From contig JAJDUM010000105.1 in the NCBI GenBank assembly GCA_022826645.1, positions 38,480 through 102,479 on the forward strand: 64,000 nucleotides of DNA, written 5' to 3'. Shown here one piece after another: positions 1 to 8,132 of the stretch; position 1 is the stretch's first letter; every line of letters begins with the position of its first letter. The position numbers were made by a program, and so were the translations under genes. Under the pieces are notes generated by a model. That model was not told where the DNA came from. It was given only the letters and a program-made list of their open reading frames with translations, and made no database searches. This DNA is from Candidatus Poribacteria bacterium. GTDB lineage: Bacteria; Poribacteria; WGA-4E; PCPOR2b.

Positions 1-364
1 CAGGAGTAGTAGCACCTGTTGGGTGCACAATTGCAGCCCGTCCCCCAAGTTCCCCAAGAAACCGCATCGCATCCCCGATACGGGTGACACTGTCACGCCG
101 AATCTCCTCAATCGAACTTGCCAAGTTCACGCCCGACATGGGTGTGTGTATGGTGTGTGGAAAAATGTTAAATCGCTCCAACGCCTCGCGACACGGTCCC
201 GCATCGTGCGATCCGGGTTTTTGCCACTCATCGCCCTCAGCCATCAACTCGGTCTCACTGAAACCAGAGGCAGCGATTGACTCCAGTGCCGCCGCGACAT
301 CATGTCTCGCTGCACTCTCTGCGTCAAGAAAGAAAAGTCCTGAAGCTAAACTATATCTCGCCAC
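1..364 (-). CDS. Sugar phosphate isomerase/epimerase-like protein (partial, 5' end)
   Basis: The reverse strand is open from a GTG at 364 to the window edge, giving 121 residues of a gene that continues to the left. A strong AAGGAGG Shine-Dalgarno sits a few bases before the GTG. The start reads MARYSLASGLFF and goes on through a pattern (helix, 'GFSETELMAEGDEW', 'FPHTIHTPMSGVNLASS', 'GRAAIVHPTG') typical of xylose-isomerase-like TIM-barrel enzymes of the sugar phosphate isomerase/epimerase superfamily. The His in the HTP segment is where these enzymes place metal or substrate ligands. The metal-binding C-terminal half lies outside the window, so the substrate cannot be judged. Forward-strand reading frames over the same bases are shadows. 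Confidence 0.75.
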   Translation of the reverse strand, partial: MARYSLASGLFFLDAESAARHDVAAALESIAASGFSETELMAEGDEWQKPGSHDAGPCREALERFNIFPHTIHTPMSGVNLASSIEEIRRDSVTRIGDAMRFLGELGGRAAIVHPTGATTP

Positions 365-460
365 TATAGCCTCCTTGTGTGGAACGCAGATCTGCGTTCC
401 CTACGAATTTCTTCCTACCCTTCCATTTGGGGCGGCACATCTAAATCTCTGGGCTCATCT

Positions 461-590
461 AAAAAGAAAGTGCAAAACGCGAATCGAAATCGTAGGGGCG
501 GGGTTTCCCCGCCCGTGGCACATCCCGATTTATCGGGGCAGTAAGGGTTGGGGGACCCAACCCCTACGAAGATTCAGTTGCTGTTGCACT
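461..590. repeat. Dispersed intergenic repeat, family 1, copy 1
   Basis: This stretch is nearly identical to 20237-20366, with only a few mismatches over about 130 bases. It contains GC-rich inverted repeats (GGGGCGGGG/CCCCGCCC, GGGTTGGGG/CCCAACCC) and the palindrome CCCGATTTATCGGG at 524-537. A shorter relative lies near 52307-52360. It has no open frame of its own and looks like a non-coding, possibly mobile, element. Confidence 0.8.
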
Positions 591-761
591 AATTCTTAAC
601 ATGAACCAAGTTGCTTTGAATCCCGATCTTATCGGGGAGGAAGGAAGAAAGACCAATTTTCCAAATTTTTGCCGACACCACGGGGAAGGATGGAAGGAGG
701 CAAGGATGGCTGGGATTCCCCCCATTCTTCCAATACCACGTTTCACGCATTACGTTTCACG
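591..761. other. Intergenic stretch with one palindrome, no gene seen
   Basis: Between the family-1 repeat and the creatininase gene there is no convincing coding frame. The only structure is the palindrome CCCGATCTTATCGGG at 622-636, related to the units scattered through other gaps, and a short duplicated phrase (ACGTTTCACGC) near 740-760. Confidence 0.5.
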
Positions 762-1442
762 CTATGCTTCATCAAGCATCTGTTGAACCCGCTCGGTAAC
801 GCCTGCAACGACAGCATCGAGAATATGACCACCCTTGGGGATGGTTGCCAATTTTGCGTTGTCGTAGTTGACTTCGTTCGGCCGGATACGCTCCGGAAAA
901 ACGACCATCGCAAATGAGGTCTCAAACTCGCCGGCGTGGCCCGCACTCCGCTCCAGTTCCAGATTCGCCTCATAGAAAGATTGCGATGCGGTCTCCCAAT
1001 AGGTCACATACGTAACACCCAGGTCATCAATCCGCTTCATCACGTCGGGAGCGACGGGCTCAAGATTCTCTCGCTTGTTGCCGCCGTGCCCGTTGAGCAC
1101 CATAACTTTCGGGACCCCCAACCGTTTCAGGCTATTACACACATCGTGGACATATTCAAGATGGATATCCGGACGTATCGTCAATGCGCCGCCGCGATCC
1201 ATGTGGTGTTCCGATACCGACATAGGAACAGTGGGTGTCACCAGCACATGAGGATAAAAGTTTGTCGCCGCCCGTTTGGCTATTTCCGTGACACTGACGG
1301 TATCGTGGATCATCGCCAGATGGTCTTGATGCTGTTCGGTGGCACCCGTTGGGACAATCGCACCTTTTATAGTGCCACTGGAGATGGCTTCTCCCAGCTC
1401 TTTCCGTGTAAGTTCACCGAGAAATACGTTGTTGTCAAGCAT
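762..1442 (-). CDS. Creatininase family protein
   Basis: A 226-residue protein of the creatininase/creatinine amidohydrolase family, which are zinc- or manganese-dependent amide hydrolases. Family landmarks are visible: 'PTGATEQHQDHLAMIHDT' near residues 31-48 (metal-binding Glu, His and Asp), 'NGHGGN' near 117-122, and 'SAGHAGEFETS' near 167-177 with the later metal/catalytic Glu. The length is normal for the family. The start is supported by AAAGGAAATATCA just before the ATG. Relatives include creatininase, MftE-type peptidases and amidohydrolases of cofactor and pyrimidine pathways, so the substrate here is open. It shares its strand with the next gene upstream (DUF1326-like), but the 128-bp gap does not suggest tight coupling. 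Confidence 0.88.
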   Translation of the reverse strand: MLDNNVFLGELTRKELGEAISSGTIKGAIVPTGATEQHQDHLAMIHDTVSVTEIAKRAATNFYPHVLVTPTVPMSVSEHHMDRGGALTIRPDIHLEYVHDVCNSLKRLGVPKVMVLNGHGGNKRENLEPVAPDVMKRIDDLGVTYVTYWETASQSFYEANLELERSAGHAGEFETSFAMVVFPERIRPNEVNYDNAKLATIPKGGHILDAVVAGVTERVQQMLDEA

Positions 1443-1570
1443 TGATATTTCCTTTGAGTTATTAAACCGAGATTATGCAAGGATACAGAGATAGTGGATA
1501 TTGAGGATCAGAATGGGTTGGATGGGAAGGAAGGGTGGGAGGTTGACAGATACCGCCTCCCACCAATAAC

Positions 1571-2227
1571 CTACATCCCAAAACTTCCAACGAAGATGTT
1601 GTTTGTGTCCTCACCGTCATTCCAGGTGACGGACAGAATTTCGTCTTGGTAGCAGTAGGCGGTCGATTTGCCGACGATAGGGGTATCAAGCTGCTCTAAC
1701 GGCTTGTACCAGATCTGGTGTGGCTGTGTGCAGTTTTGGCAAGGATAGCGCGAAACGGATAGGGTTAGCACTTCTCCAACCCGCAGATCATATTCCACAC
1801 CTTCTTTACTGAAAGCGATTGGTGCGTTCTTTGTACTAACAATTTCACCGAGGATCTCACTCCGTTTCGCTGTCATCAGATCTATTACAGCGGTACGCTG
1901 TTCCGATGTCGCTTTTTCGTCGAGGTACAGGACGCTGCGGCGTGTGCTGGTATCAATAGCGAGGTTGCTCTGCGCCGTAACCACCCCAACAACAGTCAAT
2001 CCTTCCAGTGAAACACCTTTCCAAGTCCCTTGGTGGATGTTCCAAACGAGGGTTGCCTCCCTGCCCCCTTCGACATACTCAGCCCCGTAGTGACATGCCC
2101 CGATATAGACGCTGACAGAACGGGCTTCCAAATACTCACCCTGCACAGTTTCGGGTTGTGTCGCCCACACACTCGCGACAGTCAGTAAAAGCGCGATCGC
2201 GGTTAAGGTGAAACTCTTGGTCTTCAT
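1571..2227 (-). CDS. Exported DUF1326-like protein
   Basis: A 218-residue protein. An ATG at 2227 preceded by AAGGGAG is preferred over an upstream in-frame ATG at 2287, because it places a clean signal peptide at the very start (MKTKSFTLTAIALLLTVASVWA, then TQPETVQG), and because the upstream start would lie before the predicted promoter's start site allows a useful leader. The mature part ('YLEARSVSVYIGACHYG', 'GREATLVWNIHQGTW', 'LEGLTVVGVV') matches my memory of DUF1326 proteins, which have conserved Cys residues; a CQNC pair lies near the C-terminus. The molecular role is unknown. It is probably a periplasmic or surface protein. Confidence 0.75.
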   Translation of the reverse strand: MKTKSFTLTAIALLLTVASVWATQPETVQGEYLEARSVSVYIGACHYGAEYVEGGREATLVWNIHQGTWKGVSLEGLTVVGVVTAQSNLAIDTSTRRSVLYLDEKATSEQRTAVIDLMTAKRSEILGEIVSTKNAPIAFSKEGVEYDLRVGEVLTLSVSRYPCQNCTQPHQIWYKPLEQLDTPIVGKSTAYCYQDEILSVTWNDGEDTNNIFVGSFGM

Positions 2228-2297
2228 CTCTATACTCCCTTCTAAAAATCTAACGTGAAAGTTGTCGTTAGCAACAAGCGTGTACAAATTCTAAGGC

Positions 2298-2326
2298 AGT
2301 TTATCACACCCAAGTGTTGGCGTCAA
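2298..2326 (-). promoter_or_regulatory. Sigma70-type promoter for the DUF1326-like gene
   Basis: On the reverse strand TTGACG (2326-2321), a 17-base spacer, then TAAACT (2303-2298). It lies about 70 bases upstream of the chosen ATG. Confidence 0.6.
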
Positions 2327-2411
2327 GTGAAAAGAAAATTCTCAACAAAAAGGAGGTAATTAAGCATTATTAACCGCAGCATTGGGACAAAGTTTGAGAT
2401 GGAATTTTCGC

Positions 2412-2440
2412 TTGACGGAACCCCTGAAATATGATAGACT
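2412..2440 (+). promoter_or_regulatory. Sigma70-type promoter, probably for the molybdenum hydroxylase operon
   Basis: TTGACG at 2412-2417, a 17-base spacer, TAGACT at 2435-2440. The first gene of the operon starts about 300 bases later; the intervening leader is largely filled by a palindromic repeat (2500-2660), so the repeat may have been inserted between promoter and gene. Confidence 0.5.
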
Positions 2441-2499
2441 GTGCCTAGAATTCCCTCTGCAATTTATTAGGGGATATTAGCATTTATATGAGTTGTGTC

Positions 2500-2660
2500 G
2501 CCACCCGCCGATAAATGTCCAATCCCGATTTCATCAAGGATCCTCGTCCCGCTTAGCGAGGGTTCCGAGAATTGGAACTTGCAGAACGGGTTGGGAGACA
2601 CAACCCCTACAGGAGTCAACTCAATGTAGAGGCACCCCCGATAGATCGGGATTAAGAATA
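2500..2660. repeat. Palindromic intergenic repeat block
   Basis: The block has CCCGATTTCATC near 2523, GGTTGGGAGACACAACCCC near 2590, and CCCCGATAGATCGGG near 2637. The units are related to those in the gaps near 524, 7090, 11710 and 20300. There is no convincing coding frame. Confidence 0.55.
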
Positions 2661-2748
2661 TCAACAGAATCTAATAACAACGAAAATTTCTGGAGTGCCT
2701 CATCGGTGGTCAGCAACCGACTGTTGACTAATAAAATAGGAGAACAAC

Positions 2749-3399
2749 ATGTCAAAAGAGAAAGACAAAGATCAAACTCAGGAAACCTCCATATCGCGGC
2801 GGAGTTTTCTGAAAGGCGTGGGTACCAGCGCAGTCGCTGCAAGCGTTGCACCGTCTGTTTTGATCAACGCGGAGACAGCTGCGGAAGCCCAAATGGGTGA
2901 AGAAATTACCCGCGCTAAAATCAAACTTAATATCAACGACAAAACCCACGAAGTTGAGGTTGAACCGCGCACAACACTGCTGAACGTCTTGCGAGACGGC
3001 TTCGACACCAGCGGTAATCGCCTAGACCTGACCGGCGCAAAGCCCATCTGTGAGCGTGGCGAGTGTGGTGGGTGTACGGTACAGATTGATGGTAAGGCAA
3101 TTTGTTCCTGTATGACCCTCGCCATTGACGCCCAGGGGAAGCAGATTACTACTGTCGAAGGAATTGCCAACGGCGATCAGTTACACCCGGTCCAAGAGGC
3201 GTTTGTCGAGCACGATGCCCTGATGTGTGGGTTCTGCACCCCCGGCTTCGTCGTCGCTTCAAAATCGTTGTTAGATCAGAATCCGAGCCCAAGCCACGAG
3301 GAGATTAAAGAGGGATTGGTAGGCAATATCTGTCGCTGTGGAACCTATCCCTTTATCTTTGAGGCGGTCAAAGCGGCTTCGCGGAAAATGGGAGGCTAA
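2749..3399 (+). CDS. Molybdenum hydroxylase 2Fe-2S subunit (xanthine dehydrogenase/PaoA type)
   Basis: A 216-residue protein. It begins with a Tat signal: RR at residues 17-18 in 'SRRSFLKG', then a hydrophobic stretch ending near AEA. A plant-type 2Fe-2S ferredoxin domain follows ('CERGECGGCTVQIDGKAIC'), then the second 2Fe-2S helical domain ('CGFCTPGF' and 'NICRCGTY'). This is the electron-transfer subunit of a three-subunit molybdenum hydroxylase, passing electrons from Moco to FAD. The Tat signal suggests periplasmic export of the whole complex, as for E. coli PaoABC. The next gene starts 3 bases after the stop. The start has AGGAG upstream. Confidence 0.93.
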   Translation: MSKEKDKDQTQETSISRRSFLKGVGTSAVAASVAPSVLINAETAAEAQMGEEITRAKIKLNINDKTHEVEVEPRTTLLNVLRDGFDTSGNRLDLTGAKPICERGECGGCTVQIDGKAICSCMTLAIDAQGKQITTVEGIANGDQLHPVQEAFVEHDALMCGFCTPGFVVASKSLLDQNPSPSHEEIKEGLVGNICRCGTYPFIFEAVKAASRKMGG

Positions 3400-3402
3400 A
3401 AA

Positions 3403-5523
3403 ATGGCATCATGGGGAAGACCAGAAGATTCGCGCTTGATCGGTAAACGTGTTCAGCGTTTGTCAGGCGCTGACAAAGTTACTGGAAAAGCGAAGTACAC
3501 GTTTGATATCAATCGTCCCGGGATGCTTTACGGACATATCCTGCGGTCACCGGTTGCACATGCGACCATCACTCACATAGACCTCAGCGAAGCCGAGTCC
3601 CTGCCCGGTGTTAAAGCCGCTATTCCGCTGATTGAGCCGGGCAAACGGGTGCGCTTCGAAGGACAGGAGATCGCTGCGGTCGCCGCTATCACAGACGACA
3701 TCGCCAGGGAGGCACTCCGATTCATACAATTTGATTATGACGAATTGGACTATGTTGTCGAGATGGAGGATGCAAAAGAAGCGGGGGCACCCCAAATTCG
3801 TGACGATTGGAAGGGCAACCAGAGTGAAACACAGGTTGATGAACGCGGCGATATCGAGGCGGGATTTGCCGAAGCGGCTGTCGAAGTTGAAGCGACCTAC
3901 CACACACCGGTTCAAACCCACGTCTGCCTGGAGACGCATGGGCACGTCGCCGAATGGGAAGGGGATAATCTGACCGTTTGGGCTTCGACGCAGGCAGTTT
4001 TTGGTACACGCCAAAATCTCGCACAGCATTTCGAGCTGCCCGAAAATCAGGTACGTGTCATCACCGAACACATGGGCGGCGGTTTTGGCAGTAAGTTCGG
4101 TCCCGGCGTGGAAGGGGTCGCCGCTGCAAAACTTGCGCGACAAGCAGGTGCACCTGTCAAGCTGATGTTGACCCGCAAAGATGAGCATCTCGCTTCCGGC
4201 AATCGTCCGTCGATGACACAAAAGGTCCGTGCCGGTGCAGCGCAAGATGGTCGGTTCGTCGCTTACGACATGAGCGGCTACGGCACAGGGGGCATCGGTA
4301 GTGGGGCGGATTTCACCGGTCCCTATGTCTATCATGTCCCGAATTATCGCACGGAAAAGTCCGCCGTTGCAATCAACGCGGGCAGTGCCCGCGCTATGCG
4401 TGCACCGGGACACCCACAAGGTGCCTTCGCTATGGATTCGTTGATGGACGAACTCGCTGAACAACTCGGCATGGATCCACTCGAATTCCGTCGCATAAAC
4501 AGCGACAGTGATCCCCGACGCAACAAAATTCGGCAAGCCGAATATACGCTCGGCGCGCAGGAAATCGGCTGGCACCGCCGTAACAGAGTCTCCGGCTCTG
4601 GTACAGGCCCGAAGAAACGCGGCATCGGTATGGGTTGCGGATTGTGGGGCGGTGGTGGTTGGGCAGGAACGCAAGCCCGTGTGACCATCCATCCAAGCGG
4701 TGTTGTCGAAGCGGTCACAGGGACGCAGGATATCGGCACCGGTATCCGAACGGTTATCGCCATTATCGTCGCGGAAGAGCTTGGGCTGCGTCCTGAAGAC
4801 ATTACGGTCAAGATTGGCGATACTGCACCAGGGTTGTCTGCCTACGGAAGTGGGGGCAGCCAGACAATTGGATCTGTAGCACCGGTGATAAAGACTGCAG
4901 CAATGGCAGCCAAGCGGAAGCTATTTGGGCATATTGCTCCGCTGGTGGAAGCGGATCCAGGGAATTTACGCGCTGTAGGCGGCCGGATTCGCAGCGAGTC
5001 AGATCTAAGGATGAGCATTCCGTGGAAAGAGGCGACGGGGTATCTCGGCATGGAAACCATCTCCGAAGGTGGTGAATGGGACGAAAACCTCCGCGTTGGC
5101 GATACCGCCGGTGTCCAGTTTGCCGAGGTCGAAGTTGACACAGAAACGGGGCTTGTTAAGGTCATCAAGATTGTCGCTATCCAAGACTGCGGTTTGGTGG
5201 TCAATCGCTTGACGACCGAGAGCCAGATTAACGGTGCTGTCATCATGGGACTCGGCTATGCGCTGCTTGAGGAGCGCATCATGGACGACCAGACCGGCAA
5301 GATGATTAACGCAAACCTTGGGGATTACAAGGTCCCCGGCGCGATGGATATTCCTGAGATTAAATCCATCGCATACGATACCGACCGGAAGATAACGGGG
5401 ATCGGTGAACCGCCGACAATCCCGACAGCAGGTGCTATTGCAAACGCTGTCTACAACGCAATCGGTGTCCGTATCCGGGAACTCCCAATCACACCGGATA
5501 AAGTCCTCAACGCCCTCGGTTAG
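3403..5523 (+). CDS. Molybdenum hydroxylase large (molybdopterin-binding) subunit
   Basis: A 706-residue catalytic subunit of the xanthine oxidase/aldehyde oxidoreductase family. The N-terminal part has the aldehyde oxidase a/b hammerhead ('GHILRSPVAHATITHID'). Moco-binding segments follow ('TQAVFGTRQNLAQHF', 'GGGFGSKFG', 'GSGGSQTIGSVAP'). The catalytic Glu of the family is present near residue 669 in 'GIGEPPTIPTAGA'. The length matches the short PaoC/YagR-like forms rather than fused eukaryotic enzymes. The substrate cannot be read from sequence; aldehydes or N-heterocycles are typical. It sits in the middle of a tight three-gene operon. A MoaB-type Moco biosynthesis gene is present elsewhere in the window (63002-63526). 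Confidence 0.93.
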   Translation: MASWGRPEDSRLIGKRVQRLSGADKVTGKAKYTFDINRPGMLYGHILRSPVAHATITHIDLSEAESLPGVKAAIPLIEPGKRVRFEGQEIAAVAAITDDIAREALRFIQFDYDELDYVVEMEDAKEAGAPQIRDDWKGNQSETQVDERGDIEAGFAEAAVEVEATYHTPVQTHVCLETHGHVAEWEGDNLTVWASTQAVFGTRQNLAQHFELPENQVRVITEHMGGGFGSKFGPGVEGVAAAKLARQAGAPVKLMLTRKDEHLASGNRPSMTQKVRAGAAQDGRFVAYDMSGYGTGGIGSGADFTGPYVYHVPNYRTEKSAVAINAGSARAMRAPGHPQGAFAMDSLMDELAEQLGMDPLEFRRINSDSDPRRNKIRQAEYTLGAQEIGWHRRNRVSGSGTGPKKRGIGMGCGLWGGGGWAGTQARVTIHPSGVVEAVTGTQDIGTGIRTVIAIIVAEELGLRPEDITVKIGDTAPGLSAYGSGGSQTIGSVAPVIKTAAMAAKRKLFGHIAPLVEADPGNLRAVGGRIRSESDLRMSIPWKEATGYLGMETISEGGEWDENLRVGDTAGVQFAEVEVDTETGLVKVIKIVAIQDCGLVVNRLTTESQINGAVIMGLGYALLEERIMDDQTGKMINANLGDYKVPGAMDIPEIKSIAYDTDRKITGIGEPPTIPTAGAIANAVYNAIGVRIRELPITPDKVLNALG

Positions 5524-5545
5524 CAGAAGAGAAGGAGATAAAAAG

Positions 5546-6520
5546 ATGGAAAATTTTGCTTACGTGAACGCAGCAGAGGTCGAGCAGGTTCCCTCGTTAT
5601 TAGGCGACGATTGGAACGAGACAAAAATAATTGCGGGAGGAACGGATCTTCTCGGCGAACTGAAGGAGTACATCGAAACGCCGAAGAAGGTGGTCAACCT
5701 CAAATCGATCCCCGGTCTGAACGAGATAAAGGCAGATGCGGCGGGCTTAACGATAGGTGCGCTCGTAACGCTCAGCGATATCGCTGCACACCCAACCATT
5801 CAGCACCACTACACCGTACTTGCAGAAGCTGCCGAGTCCGTGGCATCACCACAGATTCGGAATGCTGGCACGCTTGGCGGCAACCTTTGCCAACGTCCCC
5901 GCTGCTGGTACTATCGCAGTCCCGACATTATCTGCCTCAAAAAGGGTGGCGATACCTGCTACGCGGTGGAGGGATTGAACAAGTATCACGCAATCTTCGG
6001 TGGAGGCCCGGTCTACATCGTCCATCCCTCTGATACAGCGCCGGCGTTAATCGCCCTCGGCGCTACGGTGAAAATTGTGGGACCCAACGGAGAGCGGGCG
6101 ATGCCGTTAGAGGATTTCTTCGTCCTGCCCGACGTCAATCCGCAACGTGAAAATGTGCTTGAACCGAACGAGGTTCTCACGGAGGTGCACGTTCCTCAAC
6201 CGAAGGCGGGCACAAAGAGCACCTACCTTAAAGTCCGTGAACGCGCTTCTTTCGATTTTGCACTGTCGAGCGTTGCGGCTCACTTCGAGATGAACGGTGG
6301 GACCTGTAGCAAGGCGAGCATCGTCCTCGGTGGCGTCGCTCCCATCCCTTGGCGGTCGAAGGAAGCTGAAGCGGCGTTGAACGGCAAACGGATCACAGAC
6401 GCGGTAGCGAAGCAGGCTGGCGAGGCGGCGGTGGCGAACGCAGAACCGATGACTGACAACGGCTATAAGGTTCCATTGACCCGGAACATTATCAGCCGTG
6501 CTACAATGAGTCTCGCTTAA
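5546..6520 (+). CDS. Molybdenum hydroxylase FAD-binding subunit
   Basis: A 324-residue FAD subunit of the CO dehydrogenase/xanthine dehydrogenase medium-chain type. An ATG at 5546 with GAAGGAGA upstream is chosen over an earlier in-frame start at 5405 that would lie inside the previous gene. 'IIAGGTDLLGELKE' and 'NAGTLGGNLCQRPRC' are FAD-binding signatures. Four cysteines in 'NLCQRPRCWYYR' and 'IICLKKGGDTC' match the extra 4Fe-4S-bearing insertion seen in PaoB-like and hydroxybenzoyl-CoA-reductase-like subunits. Electrons would leave here to an acceptor that is not visible in the window. It is the last gene of the operon; a hairpin terminator starts 35 bases after the stop. Confidence 0.92.
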   Translation: MENFAYVNAAEVEQVPSLLGDDWNETKIIAGGTDLLGELKEYIETPKKVVNLKSIPGLNEIKADAAGLTIGALVTLSDIAAHPTIQHHYTVLAEAAESVASPQIRNAGTLGGNLCQRPRCWYYRSPDIICLKKGGDTCYAVEGLNKYHAIFGGGPVYIVHPSDTAPALIALGATVKIVGPNGERAMPLEDFFVLPDVNPQRENVLEPNEVLTEVHVPQPKAGTKSTYLKVRERASFDFALSSVAAHFEMNGGTCSKASIVLGGVAPIPWRSKEAEAALNGKRITDAVAKQAGEAAVANAEPMTDNGYKVPLTRNIISRATMSLA

Positions 6521-6554
6521 ACATGGCTGCATCAGTTAGTGTAAAATGCGAAGA

Positions 6555-6586
6555 GAAACCGAGTTTTTTCTTCAAAACTCGGTTTC
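6555..6586 (+). terminator. Hairpin terminator after the molybdenum hydroxylase operon
   Basis: Perfect 13-bp arms GAAACCGAGTTTT and AAAACTCGGTTTC enclose a TTCTTC loop, followed by TTTG and further T-rich bases. The same 32 bases occur in reverse complement at 31348-31379, where they also follow a gene in that gene's direction of transcription. Confidence 0.7.
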
Positions 6587-6654
6587 TTTGTACGATTTCT
6601 TAACATGAGCCATTTTGGAAAATCTGCCTATATACCATCATAAGGAGAACGAAC

Positions 6655-6894
6655 ATGCAATCAGAAAAAGGTCCTTCCCTCTTGACTAAACCGATATGTC
6701 AAAACCTGTGTACCAAGGCACTCTATACCCCCGGCGGAAATCTGAAAAATCTTGTCGAAACCAATCCGTTTTCAAACTACTGGTGCAACTGCACAATGAC
6801 AGTGATTGGACCGGATGACCGATTCGTTTCGCCAGAGAACTGTAATCGGTCTCGCGATTGCTTCAAGCCGATTGGGGGCACCCCTATAGCGTAG
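6655..6894 (+). CDS. Small Cys-rich protein of unknown function
   Basis: 79 residues, with AAGGAG eight bases before the ATG. Seven positions carry or neighbour cysteines in the pattern 'CQNLCTKALY', 'YWCNCTMTVIGPDD', 'ENCNRSRDCF'. I recall short proteins with a similar 'WCNCT...GPDD...C...CF' layout in environmental bacterial genomes, but I cannot name a family or function. It could bind a metal through the Cys residues. It stands alone between the molybdenum hydroxylase operon and the defence-like island. Confidence 0.6.
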   Translation: MQSEKGPSLLTKPICQNLCTKALYTPGGNLKNLVETNPFSNYWCNCTMTVIGPDDRFVSPENCNRSRDCFKPIGGTPIA

Positions 6895-7007
6895 TAGTTT
6901 GCCAGAGTTCTTTCCTTTGTAGCGGCAGGGACACTCTTTCTCCAAGTCCCCCTGATAAGGGGGATTTAGGGGGTTAGCTGTGCATTGGGAATGTCTAAGT
7001 ACGGTGA

Positions 7008-7166
7008 ATTCTAAAAACAAATAGACACTTTTGCTTCCCGGTAGGTGCGGTTTCCTAACCGCACCGGTGTCGACTCGTCGAGCATCTCTCGATATATCGG
7101 GATCCTTGGAACGGGACTCGATAAATCGGGATTTGGAGTGTCCCATTAATTCTAAGATCCACCATA
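7008..7166. mobile_element. MITE-like element, copy A
   Basis: The left edge reads ATTCTAAAAACAAATAGACAC and the right edge GAGTGTCCCATTAATTCTAAG. The two are imperfect inverted repeats of each other and match the edges of 19399-19550 and the left edge of 21515-21713. The inside holds GGTAGGTGCGGTT/AACCGCACC and CGATAAATCGGG-type palindromes. It has no coding capacity. Confidence 0.6.
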
Positions 7167-7250
7167 GATACAGTAAGGGCAACCCTCGTGGTTGCCCTCT
7201 TTTTATAGGATAAAACCCAGCGCAACACAAAAAAGGACTGGAGGCACAAC

Positions 7251-8078
7251 TTGAGCACAGTTGATGCTATGATTCGGCAAGCGTTAGAAGGCAGTGTCGG
7301 CAAGGCACAAAAGCTGCCGAACATGGGAACACCACACGTTGTGTACAAAACGGTGGCAGTGAACGACTCTGTCCTGATCCTGCAGCCATCTTGCCAGTCA
7401 AGGAGAACAGGTAAGCCGATACCGGGTGTCAACAAGGGTCACACCCAAGGCAAACCGAGCCGGTTGCGTTTACTGATAAACCCGACCGATTTAGAAGTGG
7501 AATCGGTCAAGGCAAAACAAGACATCGCAGCGTTGAAGGTGTGTATTCCAGAAACTGCCACGTTGACCGAAATCAAGCGGATTCTGCATACACGGACGCA
7601 GGACAAGGAATGGATTGTCCGTACCGCAGATTTTGCCGGTTGGGATTTACGGGTGAAACACCGGCGTCTTGTGTATCAGCGCACACAGTGTGACCATTGT
7701 CACGGCTATTACGTTCACAGTTACAAAGGATATTGTCTATTTTGCGACGTGAGAGACAATTGGCACCCGTGCGAATATTGCGACACCGCGATTGAGGGTG
7801 AATACCGCTTCTGTTATTCCCACAGCAAGATCGCGTACAGTGCGGGTCTCCCCACCAAGCATTTAGGCAGTTACGACACAGTCGGCACACGACGTGTGTG
7901 GCGCCACACGGTGATTTCCCCAGAGATGCGACAGTGGTTTGAATGGCGGCGCAGGTTGAGAGAAGGGAGTAACACGGGCTCAGTCGGGCAGCCGGCGTTA
8001 CCGCGGAAAATGGAGGGGGTTAACACGGCTGAAGTGGATGCGCTGATAGCCGAAATGGAAAAGGTATTGAAGGAATAG
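7251..8078 (+). CDS. Zinc-ribbon protein of unknown function, first gene of the defence-like island
   Basis: A 275-residue protein starting at TTG with CTGGAGG upstream. I do not recognise the family. The visible feature is a Cys/His-rich core around residues 146-195: 'CDHCHGYY', 'GYCLFCDVRD', 'HPCEYCDTA' and 'FCYSHSK', enough for two zinc ribbons. The N-terminal 120 residues look globular, and the C-terminus ends in an acidic helix. The stop is 54 bases before the PLD-helicase gene on the same strand, so co-expression is likely. A nucleic-acid-binding accessory role is an inference from the zinc ribbons and the neighbours only. Confidence 0.7.
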   Translation: MSTVDAMIRQALEGSVGKAQKLPNMGTPHVVYKTVAVNDSVLILQPSCQSRRTGKPIPGVNKGHTQGKPSRLRLLINPTDLEVESVKAKQDIAALKVCIPETATLTEIKRILHTRTQDKEWIVRTADFAGWDLRVKHRRLVYQRTQCDHCHGYYVHSYKGYCLFCDVRDNWHPCEYCDTAIEGEYRFCYSHSKIAYSAGLPTKHLGSYDTVGTRRVWRHTVISPEMRQWFEWRRRLREGSNTGSVGQPALPRKMEGVNTAEVDALIAEMEKVLKE

Positions 8079-8132
8079 CGCATAGCACAAAAGACACCAA
8101 GTAACTCCTCTTCAACTGTAAAGGATTTCTAA

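Noticed and set aside
23..599. Forward-strand frames in the first 600 bases
   Set aside because: They overlap the well-supported reverse isomerase/epimerase gene and the family-1 repeat, with no family resemblance.
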